Source: a virus
DNA: 20,475 nt
IMG/VR virus record: IMGVR_UViG_3300033153_005478
Coordinates: 1 to 20,475 of that record
Strand: one strand, 5' to 3'
Part shown: one piece after another, positions 1-7,389 of the stretch
Layout of the letters: each line of letters begins with the position of its first letter
Numbering within the stretch: position 1 is the stretch's first letter
Made by a program: the position numbers and the translations under genes
Notes under the pieces: model-generated
The model's database searches: none
What the model was told of the DNA's origin: nothing
The model's input: the letters and a program-made list of their open reading frames with translations, nothing else

Positions 1-8
1 ACGGGCAA

Positions 9-365
9 TCAGGGCGAAGCTTTTTCCTCGCCCTCGGGCTTTTTTGACGCTTCATCGTCCTTCTTGCCAAAGTAGGTCTCTAACTTGCCAGAGAGGAAAT
101 TCGAGGCGGCCAGCACGGTAGCCATATCTTCCTTGAATAGATCCTTAAGAGGTAAGTCAAGAAGTATTGAAACTATACGTACTGCATCCTCTTGCTGCTC
201 TGAAGAAGATGCGTCAACCTTACCAAAAAGCTTGGATATTTCAAAGCCCATTCCGGTTGTCACCTTCTCCACTTTGTATTCCTTCTCCCCAAGCTTGACC
301 GCAAATGGCTCAAAGAGAGATTTCCTTTCTTCCACGGCCACTGCCGCTGCGTCAAAAACTTCCAT
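9..365 (-). CDS. Tail assembly chaperone (gpG-like), upstream frame
   Basis: This acidic, soluble protein of about 118 residues follows the tail-tube gene directly. That is where tailed phages carry the chaperone that loads the tape-measure protein during tail assembly. Family membership is inferred from position, size, the charged Lys/Glu-rich C-terminus and the frameshift signal, not from a diagnostic motif. An ATG at 380 would add five residues but has no ribosome binding site. The ATG at 365 has GGAGAG about 8 nt upstream and is preferred. The last codons contain a slippery A_AAA_AAG followed by a hairpin, so some ribosomes should make a longer gpGT-like fusion in the -1 frame, which stays open to the window edge. 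The tape-measure gene would be expected just beyond the left edge. Confidence 0.75.
   Translation of the reverse strand: MEVFDAAAVAVEERKSLFEPFAVKLGEKEYKVEKVTTGMGFEISKLFGKVDASSSEQQEDAVRIVSILLDLPLKDLFKEDMATVLAASNFLSGKLETYFGKKDDEASKKPEGEEKASP
12..45 (-). promoter_or_regulatory. Programmed -1 ribosomal frameshift element
   Basis: On the minus strand the heptamer A_AAA_AAG (45 to 39) is in the zero frame of the chaperone gene (TCA AAA AAG). It is followed by a 5-nt spacer (38-34) and a hairpin with an 8-bp stem containing one G-U pair: GGGCGAGG, loop AAAAAG, CTTCGCCC (33-12). The zero frame stops with TGA at 11-9. After a -1 slip the next 13 codons read ARGRGKSFALIAR without a stop, up to base 1. 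A_AAA_AAG is the heptamer of E. coli dnaX, and frameshifted tail chaperones are a conserved feature of long-tailed phages. Confidence 0.85.
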
Positions 366-417
366 TGTCTTGCTCTCCATTCATAAAGAATAGTAAATAC
401 TCCACCCTAAAGGATGG

Positions 418-945
418 TTAAGCCGTCTGACCATAACCTATTGCGAATAGGTCGTTGGCCTCATAAGTCTCACCGGACGGCACAGACGAGACCGGATAAC
501 CACGGAAGATAACTTTAGCGACTTCCCTATCAGTCTCAGCGTCGTAGACCTGCTCGATGTCAGGTATAGGCGCTGCTACAAAGATGGTAAGCCACTTAGT
601 TTCATCAGCCGAAGCTACACCATCTTCGATCTTTTTGATGACGAGCTCATCTGCGATAGAACGAGCGTTGGTTCCAACATTAGTTGCAACCATTAACTCA
701 TTACCGTCCACAGAAGCGCCCGGAATAATTGCAGCCAACTCAACGAGGCTACACTCAACAAGAACTGCTTCAACTTCGCAGCTCTTCCCAGTGTAAACCT
801 CATCTTTGGGAGCTGTACCGGTACGCGCTGTGCGATGAGGAGCCACATCATCAGAAGTTCGGAACGTCACACGAGCATTTTCAGAGAGCGTAGTGTCTCC
901 GAATTTAAGCTCGCATGGTCCGAGGTCTCCAAGTGGATATGACAT
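418..945 (-). CDS. Major tail (tube) protein
   Basis: This 175-residue protein is probably the subunit that polymerises into the tail tube. It is rich in beta-forming segments, lacks signal peptides and membrane spans, and starts with MSYPLGDLGP. It is preceded by a strong AAGGAG site 7-8 nt before the ATG, as expected for a highly expressed structural gene. It sits between the tail-terminator-like gene and the chaperone with its frameshift site, the canonical place for the tube gene. No sheath gene lies beside it, which argues for a non-contractile tail. The assignment rests on gene order and general character; no single catalytic or family motif proves it. Confidence 0.75.
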   Translation of the reverse strand: MSYPLGDLGPCELKFGDTTLSENARVTFRTSDDVAPHRTARTGTAPKDEVYTGKSCEVEAVLVECSLVELAAIIPGASVDGNELMVATNVGTNARSIADELVIKKIEDGVASADETKWLTIFVAAPIPDIEQVYDAETDREVAKVIFRGYPVSSVPSGETYEANDLFAIGYGQTA

Positions 946-960
946 TTTAATTCTCCTTTC

Positions 961-1365
961 CTAGGATTCCTTAATACGGACGAGGTAATTGGTACTGTAT
1001 TCAAACCTACCACGCGCATCCCTACCCAAGGGTTGGGGTTTAGAGACTGCGTTGCAGACTTCAATATAGTATTGAGAGCCACTATCCACAAGAGGGAGAG
1101 TTACCCCCCTCAAACCTTGGAGGACTACATAGAGGTTAGTTGCCAAGGTCTCAGCATCGACCCAGGAGCCGTTGACGCCTGATCTGGACAATACCTGAAC
1201 CATATGGCTTGTGCGCGTCGTAGAGTGCACCACGCTCGCTGAAGGCCTATCTATGACAACGGAGCAAGCCGCCTCAGCGTCCTCTGGCCTGTCTGTAGCA
1301 AAGAGGTCTGAGCCTATGGTCAAGCTGGCCTGTGTCGCAATATATGTAGTCAGTTCACGTATCAT
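961..1365 (-). CDS. Tail terminator / tail completion protein
   Basis: This 134-residue protein starts with an amphipathic helix (MIRELTTYIATQ) followed by beta-rich sequence. Tail-terminator and minor capsid 3-like proteins, which cap the tube and join it to the head, have this general plan. Its ATG overlaps the stop of the preceding neck gene as ATGA, so translation is probably coupled. The tail-tube gene follows after 15 nt. Head connector, neck, terminator, tube is the normal order in siphoviruses and is the main reason for this call. Confidence 0.6.
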   Translation of the reverse strand: MIRELTTYIATQASLTIGSDLFATDRPEDAEAACSVVIDRPSASVVHSTTRTSHMVQVLSRSGVNGSWVDAETLATNLYVVLQGLRGVTLPLVDSGSQYYIEVCNAVSKPQPLGRDARGRFEYSTNYLVRIKES

Positions 1366-1901
1366 TTTACAGACAGATCCTTTTTGATGATAGCGGCTGC
1401 AACCTTTATATACTCCCTAAAATGAGAAGACACTTTAGACTCCAAGAACTTCTTCCCCGCAGTAGGCTCCCAAAATGGTGTTGACCGTGGCATAGGCCAA
1501 GAGTGCTGCATTCCCTGTCTGTGATGAACTTGGACGTAAGGAGGCCCCTTTGGCTCAGTTTCATGCCATTGAGCGGCATACTCCATATTGAACCCTACAG
1601 TACCGACAATCCTATACCGAGACTCGGTAGGGTCGGTATGCTGAGAGGCGGCAAACGCGTCATCGGTGGAAGCGTCAAAGTCCTTACCAGTAGCCTTACG
1701 GTCTGATTGCACAAAGACAGTGAGAGAGCCTCTGAGAGTGGCCTCATCAATAGGGGGCGTAGGCTCCTCATTGAGAGAATCATTGGCAAGCTCAAAGCAA
1801 GCCGCCGTGACGCCCTTAGCGACAGCCATAGGCACAACTTTCTTCTCCAGGAGCAGGAGACGCTTCTCGAAGTCGCTACTGTCAAATATAATACCTGTCA
1901 T
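1362..1901 (-). CDS. Neck / head-tail joining protein (HK97 gp10 or minor capsid 2 type)
   Basis: This is a 179-residue protein with a helical N-terminus (DFEKRLLLLEKKVVPMAVAKG) and a middle section containing YAAQWHETEPKG. Phage neck proteins of the HK97 gp10 type often carry a comparable 'YA...HE' stretch, so I infer a role at the head-tail interface. The family assignment is moderate because it combines this pattern with gene order. The gene overlaps both neighbours by ATGA: its start overlaps the head-closure stop and its stop overlaps the next start. It therefore belongs to a coupled connector operon. No membrane segments are seen. Confidence 0.55.
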   Translation of the reverse strand: MTGIIFDSSDFEKRLLLLEKKVVPMAVAKGVTAACFELANDSLNEEPTPPIDEATLRGSLTVFVQSDRKATGKDFDASTDDAFAASQHTDPTESRYRIVGTVGFNMEYAAQWHETEPKGPPYVQVHHRQGMQHSWPMPRSTPFWEPTAGKKFLESKVSSHFREYIKVAAAIIKKDLSVK

Positions 1902-2194
1902 GCCAAATACACCTTTGTGACACTGTACGAAAAAGAGGTTGGTTTCTGTACAGATAGAATAGCTCTGTCAACGTCATTCACGGTAATGAGGTCATTGTAG
2001 CTGAAAGCCACATCGTCGGCAAACTCCACCATAGCCGTAGACACAACTTCATTGCCGAACCTATCCCTTACCATTCTGTCACCCTGTAAGAGTATTCCTA
2101 CACGAGTCTCAGTAGTGGGAGAGTTTGGATCACCCCACTGATCTTGTCCACCAGTGCGTTTTATAGTAATGTCATAACCGTATGATCCTATCAT
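1898..2194 (-). CDS. Head closure / minor capsid 1-like connector
   Basis: This 98-residue, mostly beta-rich protein has the sequence GYDITIKRTGGQDQWGDP near its start. Small head-closure (stopper) proteins share this general pattern: a short beta-barrel that opens with a description of 'type and units' strands and includes a WG turn. It lies between the minor head protein and the neck protein, overlapping each by ATGA. The likely role is plugging the portal after packaging. Size and position support the call; sequence alone would not decide between a stopper and another small connector. Confidence 0.55.
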   Translation of the reverse strand: MIGSYGYDITIKRTGGQDQWGDPNSPTTETRVGILLQGDRMVRDRFGNEVVSTAMVEFADDVAFSYNDLITVNDVDRAILSVQKPTSFSYSVTKVYLA

Positions 2195-3072
2195 GCCGCT
2201 AGACTCCTTACTGACTCCATGTGATATAGGTCCCTAGCGCGCAGGGCTTCAGAGAACCTGGGCAACATCACATGCCTGCAATTAGGATGGATAGGAGTCC
2301 GTCGTTCTAGCTTTGGAAAGTCTGGATTCCTACCGTCTACCGAAAACGTGCGCCCCTCATAGGGGGTGCATTTATCACAAGCTCCAACGTGTTTACTCAT
2401 GGTGACCAAGTCGGCGCCCCATTCAACACCTTGGTTTATAGAACCCTCGGTGACGGCCTCTCGCGTCTGAGTCCTCGCCACCAGTTCAGCATAGTAAGTA
2501 GGAGAGAACTTCCTACCTCTGGCATACACTACATCGGCACCGTTGAGGTTGTTTAGGAAACCGAAGAGTATCTCATTAGACACCTGTTTTCTAGGAACAC
2601 CCTCCATGATACCAGCGGCCACAGCCCTATTAATAAACCCCTCACTCAAGATAGTCTGTTGGGTGCTGCGTATGACCCTCTTCAGACTGGAAGCCCAGCT
2701 CTGATTGGCAGCCAACATAGTCACTGTGATATTGTCGGCCAAAACTTGAACAGCCTGCTTATGGAAAGGAGACAAGACCACCTTACGAGTTGGAAAGCCC
2801 TCGAAGAAGAGGCTCGTAGCCGCCAAGCCCATACCATAGCGATACATACCGGTAGTCGTCTTGCTTGCCCATTTACGAGTCTTGGAGTTCAAGAAGGCCA
2901 CCTCAGCGTCAATCTGGGCCAAGAGGCTCTCAGCCTTGAATCGCGCAGGACTCGACAGATCGGCTAAGCGTAGACGTTCCACTAGCGCTTCCCTTCGAGT
3001 CGAGTAGATAGACACCAACTCAGAGATGAAAGGCATGGAGTACTGCTCAATCTGTAGTTCCTCGTGAGTCAT
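2191..3072 (-). CDS. Minor head protein, Mu gpF / SPP1 gp7-like (minor capsid protein 2 type)
   Basis: This 293-residue protein belongs to the large group of minor head proteins that sit near the portal and may be co-ejected with DNA. The C-terminal third has the family signature: a helix with ARTQTREAVTEG (about 199-210), CDKC (232-235), a short PYEGRTFSVDG segment, and PIHPNCRH (260-267). The Cys and His residues form the probable metal-binding site of the MuF fold. The N-terminal two thirds is helical. Its start lies after a small gap behind the membrane-protein gene, and it has no strong ribosome binding site, so re-initiation from the upstream gene is likely. In many phages this gene sits next to the portal. 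Here it is separated from it by the capsid genes and the glycan cassette. Confidence 0.85.
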   Translation of the reverse strand: MTHEELQIEQYSMPFISELVSIYSTRREALVERLRLADLSSPARFKAESLLAQIDAEVAFLNSKTRKWASKTTTGMYRYGMGLAATSLFFEGFPTRKVVLSPFHKQAVQVLADNITVTMLAANQSWASSLKRVIRSTQQTILSEGFINRAVAAGIMEGVPRKQVSNEILFGFLNNLNGADVVYARGRKFSPTYYAELVARTQTREAVTEGSINQGVEWGADLVTMSKHVGACDKCTPYEGRTFSVDGRNPDFPKLERRTPIHPNCRHVMLPRFSEALRARDLYHMESVRSLAA

Positions 3073-3315
3073 CTATTTATCACTGCGCCCTCTCAAAGCA
3101 TTGAGACGCTCATCGATACGCTGTATCCAACCTGTATGGCTTCTACAACGCTCCTCTATGGCGGCAAGGTTCTCACTGTTGTCTTCAACTTTCCTCGACA
3201 GCCCATTAGTGACTATCTTGCTCAATGTATTTATCTTCTGCCAAGTTATCCCAGCAAAGAAAGCAAAAGACACAACCTGCACACCAATTATAATTGCTAC
3301 TTGAATACCTTCCAT
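3073..3315 (-). CDS. Small membrane protein with coiled-coil tail (holin- or spanin-like topology)
   Basis: This 80-residue protein has one N-terminal hydrophobic helix (about residues 4-24, IQVAIIIGVQVVSFAFFAGI), then a polar helix (about 30-75) that could form a coiled coil, and a basic end, RGRSDK. A single anchor plus soluble coil resembles an inner-membrane spanin, or an inverted XhlA-type protein, but nothing is diagnostic. The ATG at 3315 is preferred: GAGAGG lies about 6 nt upstream, inside the last codons of the adaptor gene, whose stop is only 4 nt away. Longer in-frame versions would overlap that gene. A membrane protein here is unusual because every neighbour is a connector component. 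It could act in lysis, DNA entry or superinfection exclusion. Confidence 0.6.
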   Translation of the reverse strand: MEGIQVAIIIGVQVVSFAFFAGITWQKINTLSKIVTNGLSRKVEDNSENLAAIEERCRSHTGWIQRIDERLNALRGRSDK

Positions 3316-3319
3316 GAGT

Positions 3320-3727
3320 CTACCTCTCTTCATCCCTGGTGATGTTTGGAATCTGTAATGCCCTAATGTCGGAGTAGCTTTCAAGTAATTGTTTTGCCAT
3401 CGGGCATATAGGGAAAGTGGGCTTGTAATTATACTTCTCCTTGACTATACCCGCCTCAATGACTCCCTGTGCCTGGAGACCACCACGCCTGTCGAAGTCT
3501 TCCATGTGGATTATGACAAACAGGGCCTGTTCATACTGAGCCTGCTTCATGGCGTCCACGGTGGTGTCTGGTAGAGTAAAAAGACCAGAGTTGTTCAACT
3601 GGTTATAAGCAGTCTCAAGAGCGCCGTCTTTATCGGCCCCCGAAGCCCAAAAGTCAGATGCTCCGTACCTGCTAGCAAAGTAAGCGTCGGCTTCAGCTTC
3701 TGTAACCCAACCATAAGTAGTAGCCAT
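3320..3727 (-). CDS. Head-tail adaptor (DnaT-like head completion protein)
   Basis: This 135-residue protein opens with WVTEAEADAYFASRYG followed by W, an acidic/Lys stretch and AYNQLNN. That pattern (EAdAYfa.R...W, then a helix with aL..At..L) is typical of phage adaptor proteins often labelled 'DnaT-like ssDNA-binding'. They more probably attach to the portal as head completion proteins. The start has a clear AGGAG site 8 nt upstream. It begins 1 nt after the stop of the methyltransferase gene, so it is the first structural gene after the glycan cassette. In phages without such a cassette this gene usually follows the capsid gene directly, which marks 3728 as the downstream edge of the insertion. 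Confidence 0.65.
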   Translation of the reverse strand: MATTYGWVTEAEADAYFASRYGASDFWASGADKDGALETAYNQLNNSGLFTLPDTTVDAMKQAQYEQALFVIIHMEDFDRRGGLQAQGVIEAGIVKEKYNYKPTFPICPMAKQLLESYSDIRALQIPNITRDEER

Positions 3728-3728
3728 C

Positions 3729-4262
3729 TTAGTTTCTCCTACACACTATATACCAGAATGGTCCCTTACTCTCTATCACGTGAGGGATGCCAGTAAACAG
3801 ATCCTCCAGCATCTCCTCAGTGTAGACTCGAAGGTGGCCGGGATCGTTTACATGCTTGTTGGGGGTAGTCACAACCATCGCCTTACGTGTCAAAGACCAG
3901 ACACCTAGAATAAACTTACGATCCCACTCTACATGCTCAATAACCTCAGAGCATACTACACCATCATAGAACACCCCAACAAGGTCTTGTATGGAGTACA
4001 CGCAGAGGAAATCCATCCCAGTGAAGTTCTCACGCGCCTGCTCAATAGCGTCAGTAGAGAAATCAATACCCGTCCATTCACCGTCCTTCATACGTCTCAT
4101 GTAGTCCGTAGAGTGCCCTAGACCACAACCGACATCGGCAAAAGTCTGGCCTTCTAAAAAGGAGACGCAACTTCTAAACCTCGCCTGGTGCTTGGGAGAA
4201 GCCAAGTTTCTCCAAACCTCTTTCCTGGCCCAATGCTTAGAAATGTAAGATGAGGCGTCCAT
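3729..4262 (-). CDS. SAM-dependent methyltransferase (class I)
   Basis: This 177-residue enzyme has the motifs of a class I SAM methyltransferase of the Methyltransf_11/23 type. Motif I is FADVGCGLGHS (41-51), the acidic end of strand 2 is TGIDFSTDAIEQA (about 64-76), and the motif II region, GVVCSEVIEHV, is followed by a VVTTPNK strand. The acceptor cannot be read from the sequence. Within the cassette a sugar hydroxyl, amine or phosphate group on the growing glycan is most likely. The start overlaps the preceding glycosyltransferase stop as TAATG. This is the last gene of the cassette, just before the adaptor gene. Confidence 0.85.
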   Translation of the reverse strand: MDASSYISKHWARKEVWRNLASPKHQARFRSCVSFLEGQTFADVGCGLGHSTDYMRRMKDGEWTGIDFSTDAIEQARENFTGMDFLCVYSIQDLVGVFYDGVVCSEVIEHVEWDRKFILGVWSLTRKAMVVTTPNKHVNDPGHLRVYTEEMLEDLFTGIPHVIESKGPFWYIVCRRN

Positions 4263-4987
4263 TAAAACTCCCTACCCTTCGGACCATAATATTTCTTATA
4301 GTACTCAGCAAAGAATGCATTACGCTGAGACTTCAAAGCAGTATTTTTGAACATGGCTGTCTTATCACTCGCACAAGGTAAATTCCTGTAATTTTTTGTA
4401 GGAACAACATGTTTGGGTGAATAGGTGTGAACCTTCATCTGATGCCAAAGATCGTCGCAATTGGGAAGCATACCACGAGTGTCAAAACCAAAGAGACTAC
4501 GAGAAGCAAGATAGACAACACCAGTGAAACCTACACGAGTGATCTTTTCAACACCAGCCGAATTATAATATGGACAGTCTTTATAATAGTCCTCTCCTTT
4601 GAATACACGGCCTATAATACCTACAAAACCCCCTACCTTATCCCAACCACTAACGAGATCTTGTGCGAAGCCCTCGCTAGGGACCACGTCATCATCAGCA
4701 CAAATGATGAGGTCACCGTCTGTCAGGAGAGCCACTCCATAGTCGGCGCGAGTTTTGAAATCCCAAGGCATCCGCCAATAGAGGAAACGATGATCCCCGT
4801 CAAAATCAGTCACAGGTATAACAGACTCCACTGAAGACATTGCAAGCCATGCCTGACCACCATTATCAAGAAGCAATACCTCATCAACAGGTTGATCCAA
4901 CCAACCTCTGACTACTTCAGACAGTGTAGACGCCCTACTTGGGTGGTAGGTGGTAATCAACACTGAAACTGTTTTACCATTTATCAT
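4262..4987 (-). CDS. Glycosyltransferase, GT2-like (GT-A fold)
   Basis: This 241-residue protein opens with VSVLITTYHPSRASTL, the first strand and nucleotide-binding loop of GT-A enzymes. It continues with VDEVLLLDNGG and reaches the metal-binding acidic motif ICADDDVVP (95-103), which coordinates the divalent cation and nucleotide sugar. A second acidic group, PNCDDLW, lies where the catalytic base is often found. No membrane segment is seen, so it is probably cytosolic, transferring a sugar to a soluble or peripheral acceptor. The donor and linkage cannot be predicted. Its ATG overlaps the sulfotransferase stop (TAATG) and is preceded by GGAGG and AGGATA. Confidence 0.8.
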   Translation of the reverse strand: MINGKTVSVLITTYHPSRASTLSEVVRGWLDQPVDEVLLLDNGGQAWLAMSSVESVIPVTDFDGDHRFLYWRMPWDFKTRADYGVALLTDGDLIICADDDVVPSEGFAQDLVSGWDKVGGFVGIIGRVFKGEDYYKDCPYYNSAGVEKITRVGFTGVVYLASRSLFGFDTRGMLPNCDDLWHQMKVHTYSPKHVVPTKNYRNLPCASDKTAMFKNTALKSQRNAFFAEYYKKYYGPKGREF

Positions 4988-5568
4988 TATCCTACAACCT
5001 CCAAATCGGGCGCTTTATCAATCTCATCTATTAACTCAGAATAAGTACTTTTAACATTTTCTACGTGACGTGAATCAAAACGCTCGATCCAAGACCTCCG
5101 CCTCCGATATGGAGGTAAGAGATTGAGGTCCCTCCCTGTAAACTTTTCAATCTCCTTTATGTGATCCCACATCGTCTCATAGCGAATACGCAACGTAGGT
5201 ATCGTAGGTCGCTTCCAAGAATTGAAGATTGCCATTAACCCCGCACGGTCGGAGGACATCAAGTCCGACACGTCAGCGCATCTAGGAATACCAAGAATCC
5301 TTCGACTCACTTCATCCCCTCGACCCCTCACTAGAGACAAGACTGCCAAGACTATATCCCCAAAAATGAAAACAGCACGGTCATAGCCTGAGACGAGATC
5401 GTCAGAAAAAGGTTCATGTGTTTTCAATACACCGTTCGTCTCCGTCAGACGAGTTCGTATTCGCGGCCATACTTTGTTGCATGGCAACCCCGCCAACGCA
5501 CGCGCCATTACAGTCGTCCCACAACGTGGGATTCCAGCAAGGATAATTTTGTCATTACTCACTATCAT
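4987..5568 (-). CDS. Sulfotransferase-like protein
   Basis: This 193-residue protein resembles PAPS-dependent sulfotransferases. AGIPRCGTTVMARAL (11-25) matches the 5'-phosphosulfate loop, which is typically 'g.prsGTT.l...L'. KTHEPF (49-54) matches the conserved KtH.p segment with the catalytic His, and a late RYETMWDH matches the 'YEdl' strand. The 3'-phosphate loop is less typical: FIFGDIVLAVLSLVR (68-82) keeps the Ser (78) but has Gly-Asp where an Arg is usual, so PAPS binding may differ. It is shorter than most relatives. A TTG six bases upstream is possible, but the ATG at 5568 overlaps the previous stop as TGATG. The likely role is sulfation of a glycan in this pathway. Sulfotransferases are uncommon in phages. 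Confidence 0.75.
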   Translation of the reverse strand: MIVSNDKIILAGIPRCGTTVMARALAGLPCNKVWPRIRTRLTETNGVLKTHEPFSDDLVSGYDRAVFIFGDIVLAVLSLVRGRGDEVSRRILGIPRCADVSDLMSSDRAGLMAIFNSWKRPTIPTLRIRYETMWDHIKEIEKFTGRDLNLLPPYRRRRSWIERFDSRHVENVKSTYSELIDEIDKAPDLEVVG

Positions 5569-5978
5569 CAGCAAACTACCGATTCCCGAATTAAAGTAGT
5601 AGATACATCAGTAGTACAAGGTATCCTGACAACCTTAATACCCTTCTCTTCAGCATACGCGAGCGCTGCAATATGACGAGGGGCCATAGGGCAATTCTCT
5701 TCCAAGGCGTAGACGTGTATACCCCACAGCTGCATCAACTTCACATAATCCTGATTGTGAATAGTAACTACAGAATCCACACAAGACAGGCTCGACAGCA
5801 TCTCAATACGATGAAAAAGAGGAATCACAGGCACACGACCCTTTGTCTTCATAGCAACAGCGTCACTCTGGACACCAACAACTAGTAAATCACCAGCTCT
5901 CTTAGACGCCTCAAGCGCTCTAACGTGACCTACGTGAAGGAGATCCCATACACCGGTCTTTAGGACTTTCACACGCAT
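5568..5978 (-). CDS. Cytidylyltransferase (TagD / CCT-like)
   Basis: This 136-residue enzyme has the nucleotidyltransferase signature: TGVWDLLHVGHVRAL (8-22), with HVGH at 15-18 binding the CTP phosphates, and STTLIRE (126-132) matching the C-terminal 'isTT.i' motif. Size and motif spacing fit glycerol-3-phosphate, phosphocholine or phosphoethanolamine cytidylyltransferases, which make the CDP-activated donor from CTP. The substrate cannot be fixed from the sequence. A LicD-family gene lies immediately upstream and overlaps by 10 nt, and LicD proteins use CDP-choline or related CDP donors, so the pair probably forms one donor-plus-transfer step. GGAG lies 7 nt before the start. A RfaE2-type ADP-heptose role is a less likely alternative. 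Confidence 0.85.
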   Translation of the reverse strand: MRVKVLKTGVWDLLHVGHVRALEASKRAGDLLVVGVQSDAVAMKTKGRVPVIPLFHRIEMLSSLSCVDSVVTIHNQDYVKLMQLWGIHVYALEENCPMAPRHIAALAYAEEKGIKVVRIPCTTDVSTTLIRESVVC

Positions 5979-6574
5979 ATCAGTTCTCCAGTTTTTTTAT
6001 GGATGTCCACATCGTAACCACCGAGGCCATGTATCCTCCGATAGTCAGGATAATGATGAAGCTTAGGATACTCACCACGCTTCTTCGGTGTCATAAAATC
6101 AGGACCATAAGCAGCCCTAAGATATTCTTCTACCGGAGAGGGAACTTGGAATACACGGTCAAAGAGGGTAATATCTTCAGTGTTCTCCATCAGACGCGCA
6201 GGGAGAACATTACTCCTATTCGTCAACGCTGTAGGAGTCCACCGCTCATCCCCGTTCTTGAACCATGAGGGAATATCGGCATGAACATTACCCCTATAAG
6301 CTTTACACGTCCCCACAACGTCAAAGGGCATACTTATCTCTCGCAATTCAAAGCCACGTTTACGCAGCTCCTCGGCAGCCCTTGGCCATACTTCCACCCA
6401 ATCCTCATTAAGACATCCCAAGTCAATATCAGGGTCCCAAGGGATAAACCCTTGATGTCTGTAAGCTCCGAGGCAGGTTCCGAAGGCAAGAGTATAAGGA
6501 AGACCCGCAGCCCTAAGAGCGTCATCAACATCAAACAGACATGCTTTGGCTTCTTCAGTATTCATTCCTGCCAT
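5969..6574 (-). CDS. LicD-family phosphotransferase
   Basis: This 201-residue protein carries the LicD/fukutin-type motif at 32-52: GTCLGAYRHQGFIPWDPDID, with the Asp residues that bind metal in the nucleotidyltransferase fold. Family members transfer a phospho-alcohol such as phosphocholine, or phosphoribitol/phosphoglycerol in related proteins, from a CDP donor to a sugar. The YPKLHHYPDYRR segment near the C-terminus is not diagnostic. The ATG at 6574 has GGAG 7 nt upstream and is preferred. An internal ATG at 6565 overlaps the previous stop as ATGA but has a poorly spaced site. The cytidylyltransferase downstream probably supplies its donor. The acceptor is inferred to be a sugar built by the neighbouring glycosyltransferases. 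Confidence 0.85.
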   Translation of the reverse strand: MAGMNTEEAKACLFDVDDALRAAGLPYTLAFGTCLGAYRHQGFIPWDPDIDLGCLNEDWVEVWPRAAEELRKRGFELREISMPFDVVGTCKAYRGNVHADIPSWFKNGDERWTPTALTNRSNVLPARLMENTEDITLFDRVFQVPSPVEEYLRAAYGPDFMTPKKRGEYPKLHHYPDYRRIHGLGGYDVDIHKKTGELICV

Positions 6575-7389
6575 GGTTGTACTCCAAACGGTCTCAAGAG
6601 TTCTAGTATTTCTGACATATCCCCAGTTATAATCCCACCCTTCTTCTTCACGAACCTGATTGTCTCATCCTTGTCATGGTTTTCAATCCCAGAGAAGTCC
6701 CCGGAGAGTAACTCATCCCTCTCCCTTAAAGTCAACCTCAGGGCCTGAACGCCATTCTTCAAGTGGTTAGTATTCTGCCCATGCCTGACATTACAAATAC
6801 GCTTTGGATTTAGCTCCAAGGCGCGAGACAACCTTCCGCCTAAACGAGAGTGTGCCACACAATTAATAGAGCGGAAGACATTCCAATCCTTGTAGACAGC
6901 CCTCGGAAATACTTGTGTTGTGCTGACTGGAGCTCCACGATAATGCCAAGCCAAGTAGTTATTGACCTTTTCCAAGGTATAACATACACGCCAAACCATA
7001 TATTCAACTTGGTTGCTAAGGACGGCCTTCTCTCTTACCTCGGCCATACACTCCTCGTGCATCAAATCATCTGAATCCAACCGAGTAATAGTCACGTAGT
7101 CAGCATCAATACTCTGAAGGAGGGCACGACCTTCATCATAGACCGGATAAATAGGTATCTTACTATCCTCCCATAACCACTTAGATGTCCTCGCCTTATA
7201 GCGCTGACCATGAACCAACATGATAATGAAATCAGTCGTCGTCTGGCGCTCCAAACTCCTAAGCGTAGTTTGCTTGAACATCTCCATCCGCTCCTCAAAC
7301 CACTCAAATGGCGGTGTGAAGCTCTTCCTATCCTTATCACTAAATACCTTGACTATCATTTGGACTTTTTTACTCATGGTTTCTGCCAT
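6562..7389 (-). CDS. Glycosyltransferase, putative rhamnosyltransferase-like
   Basis: This protein of up to 275 residues has features of the putative rhamnosyl transferase group with a GT-A fold. A helix with KQTTLRSLERQTTTDFIIMLV (39-59) is followed by the strand VTITRLDSDDLMHEE (99-113), whose DSDD is the metal- and donor-binding motif. Rhamnose as donor is only a family-based guess. Two starts are possible: the ATG at 7389, or the ATG at 7377, which overlaps the previous stop as ATGA. Neither has a well-placed ribosome binding site, so coupled translation is likely. Its end overlaps the LicD gene. No membrane segment is present. Confidence 0.75.
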   Translation of the reverse strand: MAETMSKKVQMIVKVFSDKDRKSFTPPFEWFEERMEMFKQTTLRSLERQTTTDFIIMLVHGQRYKARTSKWLWEDSKIPIYPVYDEGRALLQSIDADYVTITRLDSDDLMHEECMAEVREKAVLSNQVEYMVWRVCYTLEKVNNYLAWHYRGAPVSTTQVFPRAVYKDWNVFRSINCVAHSRLGGRLSRALELNPKRICNVRHGQNTNHLKNGVQALRLTLRERDELLSGDFSGIENHDKDETIRFVKKKGGIITGDMSEILELLRPFGVQPWQE

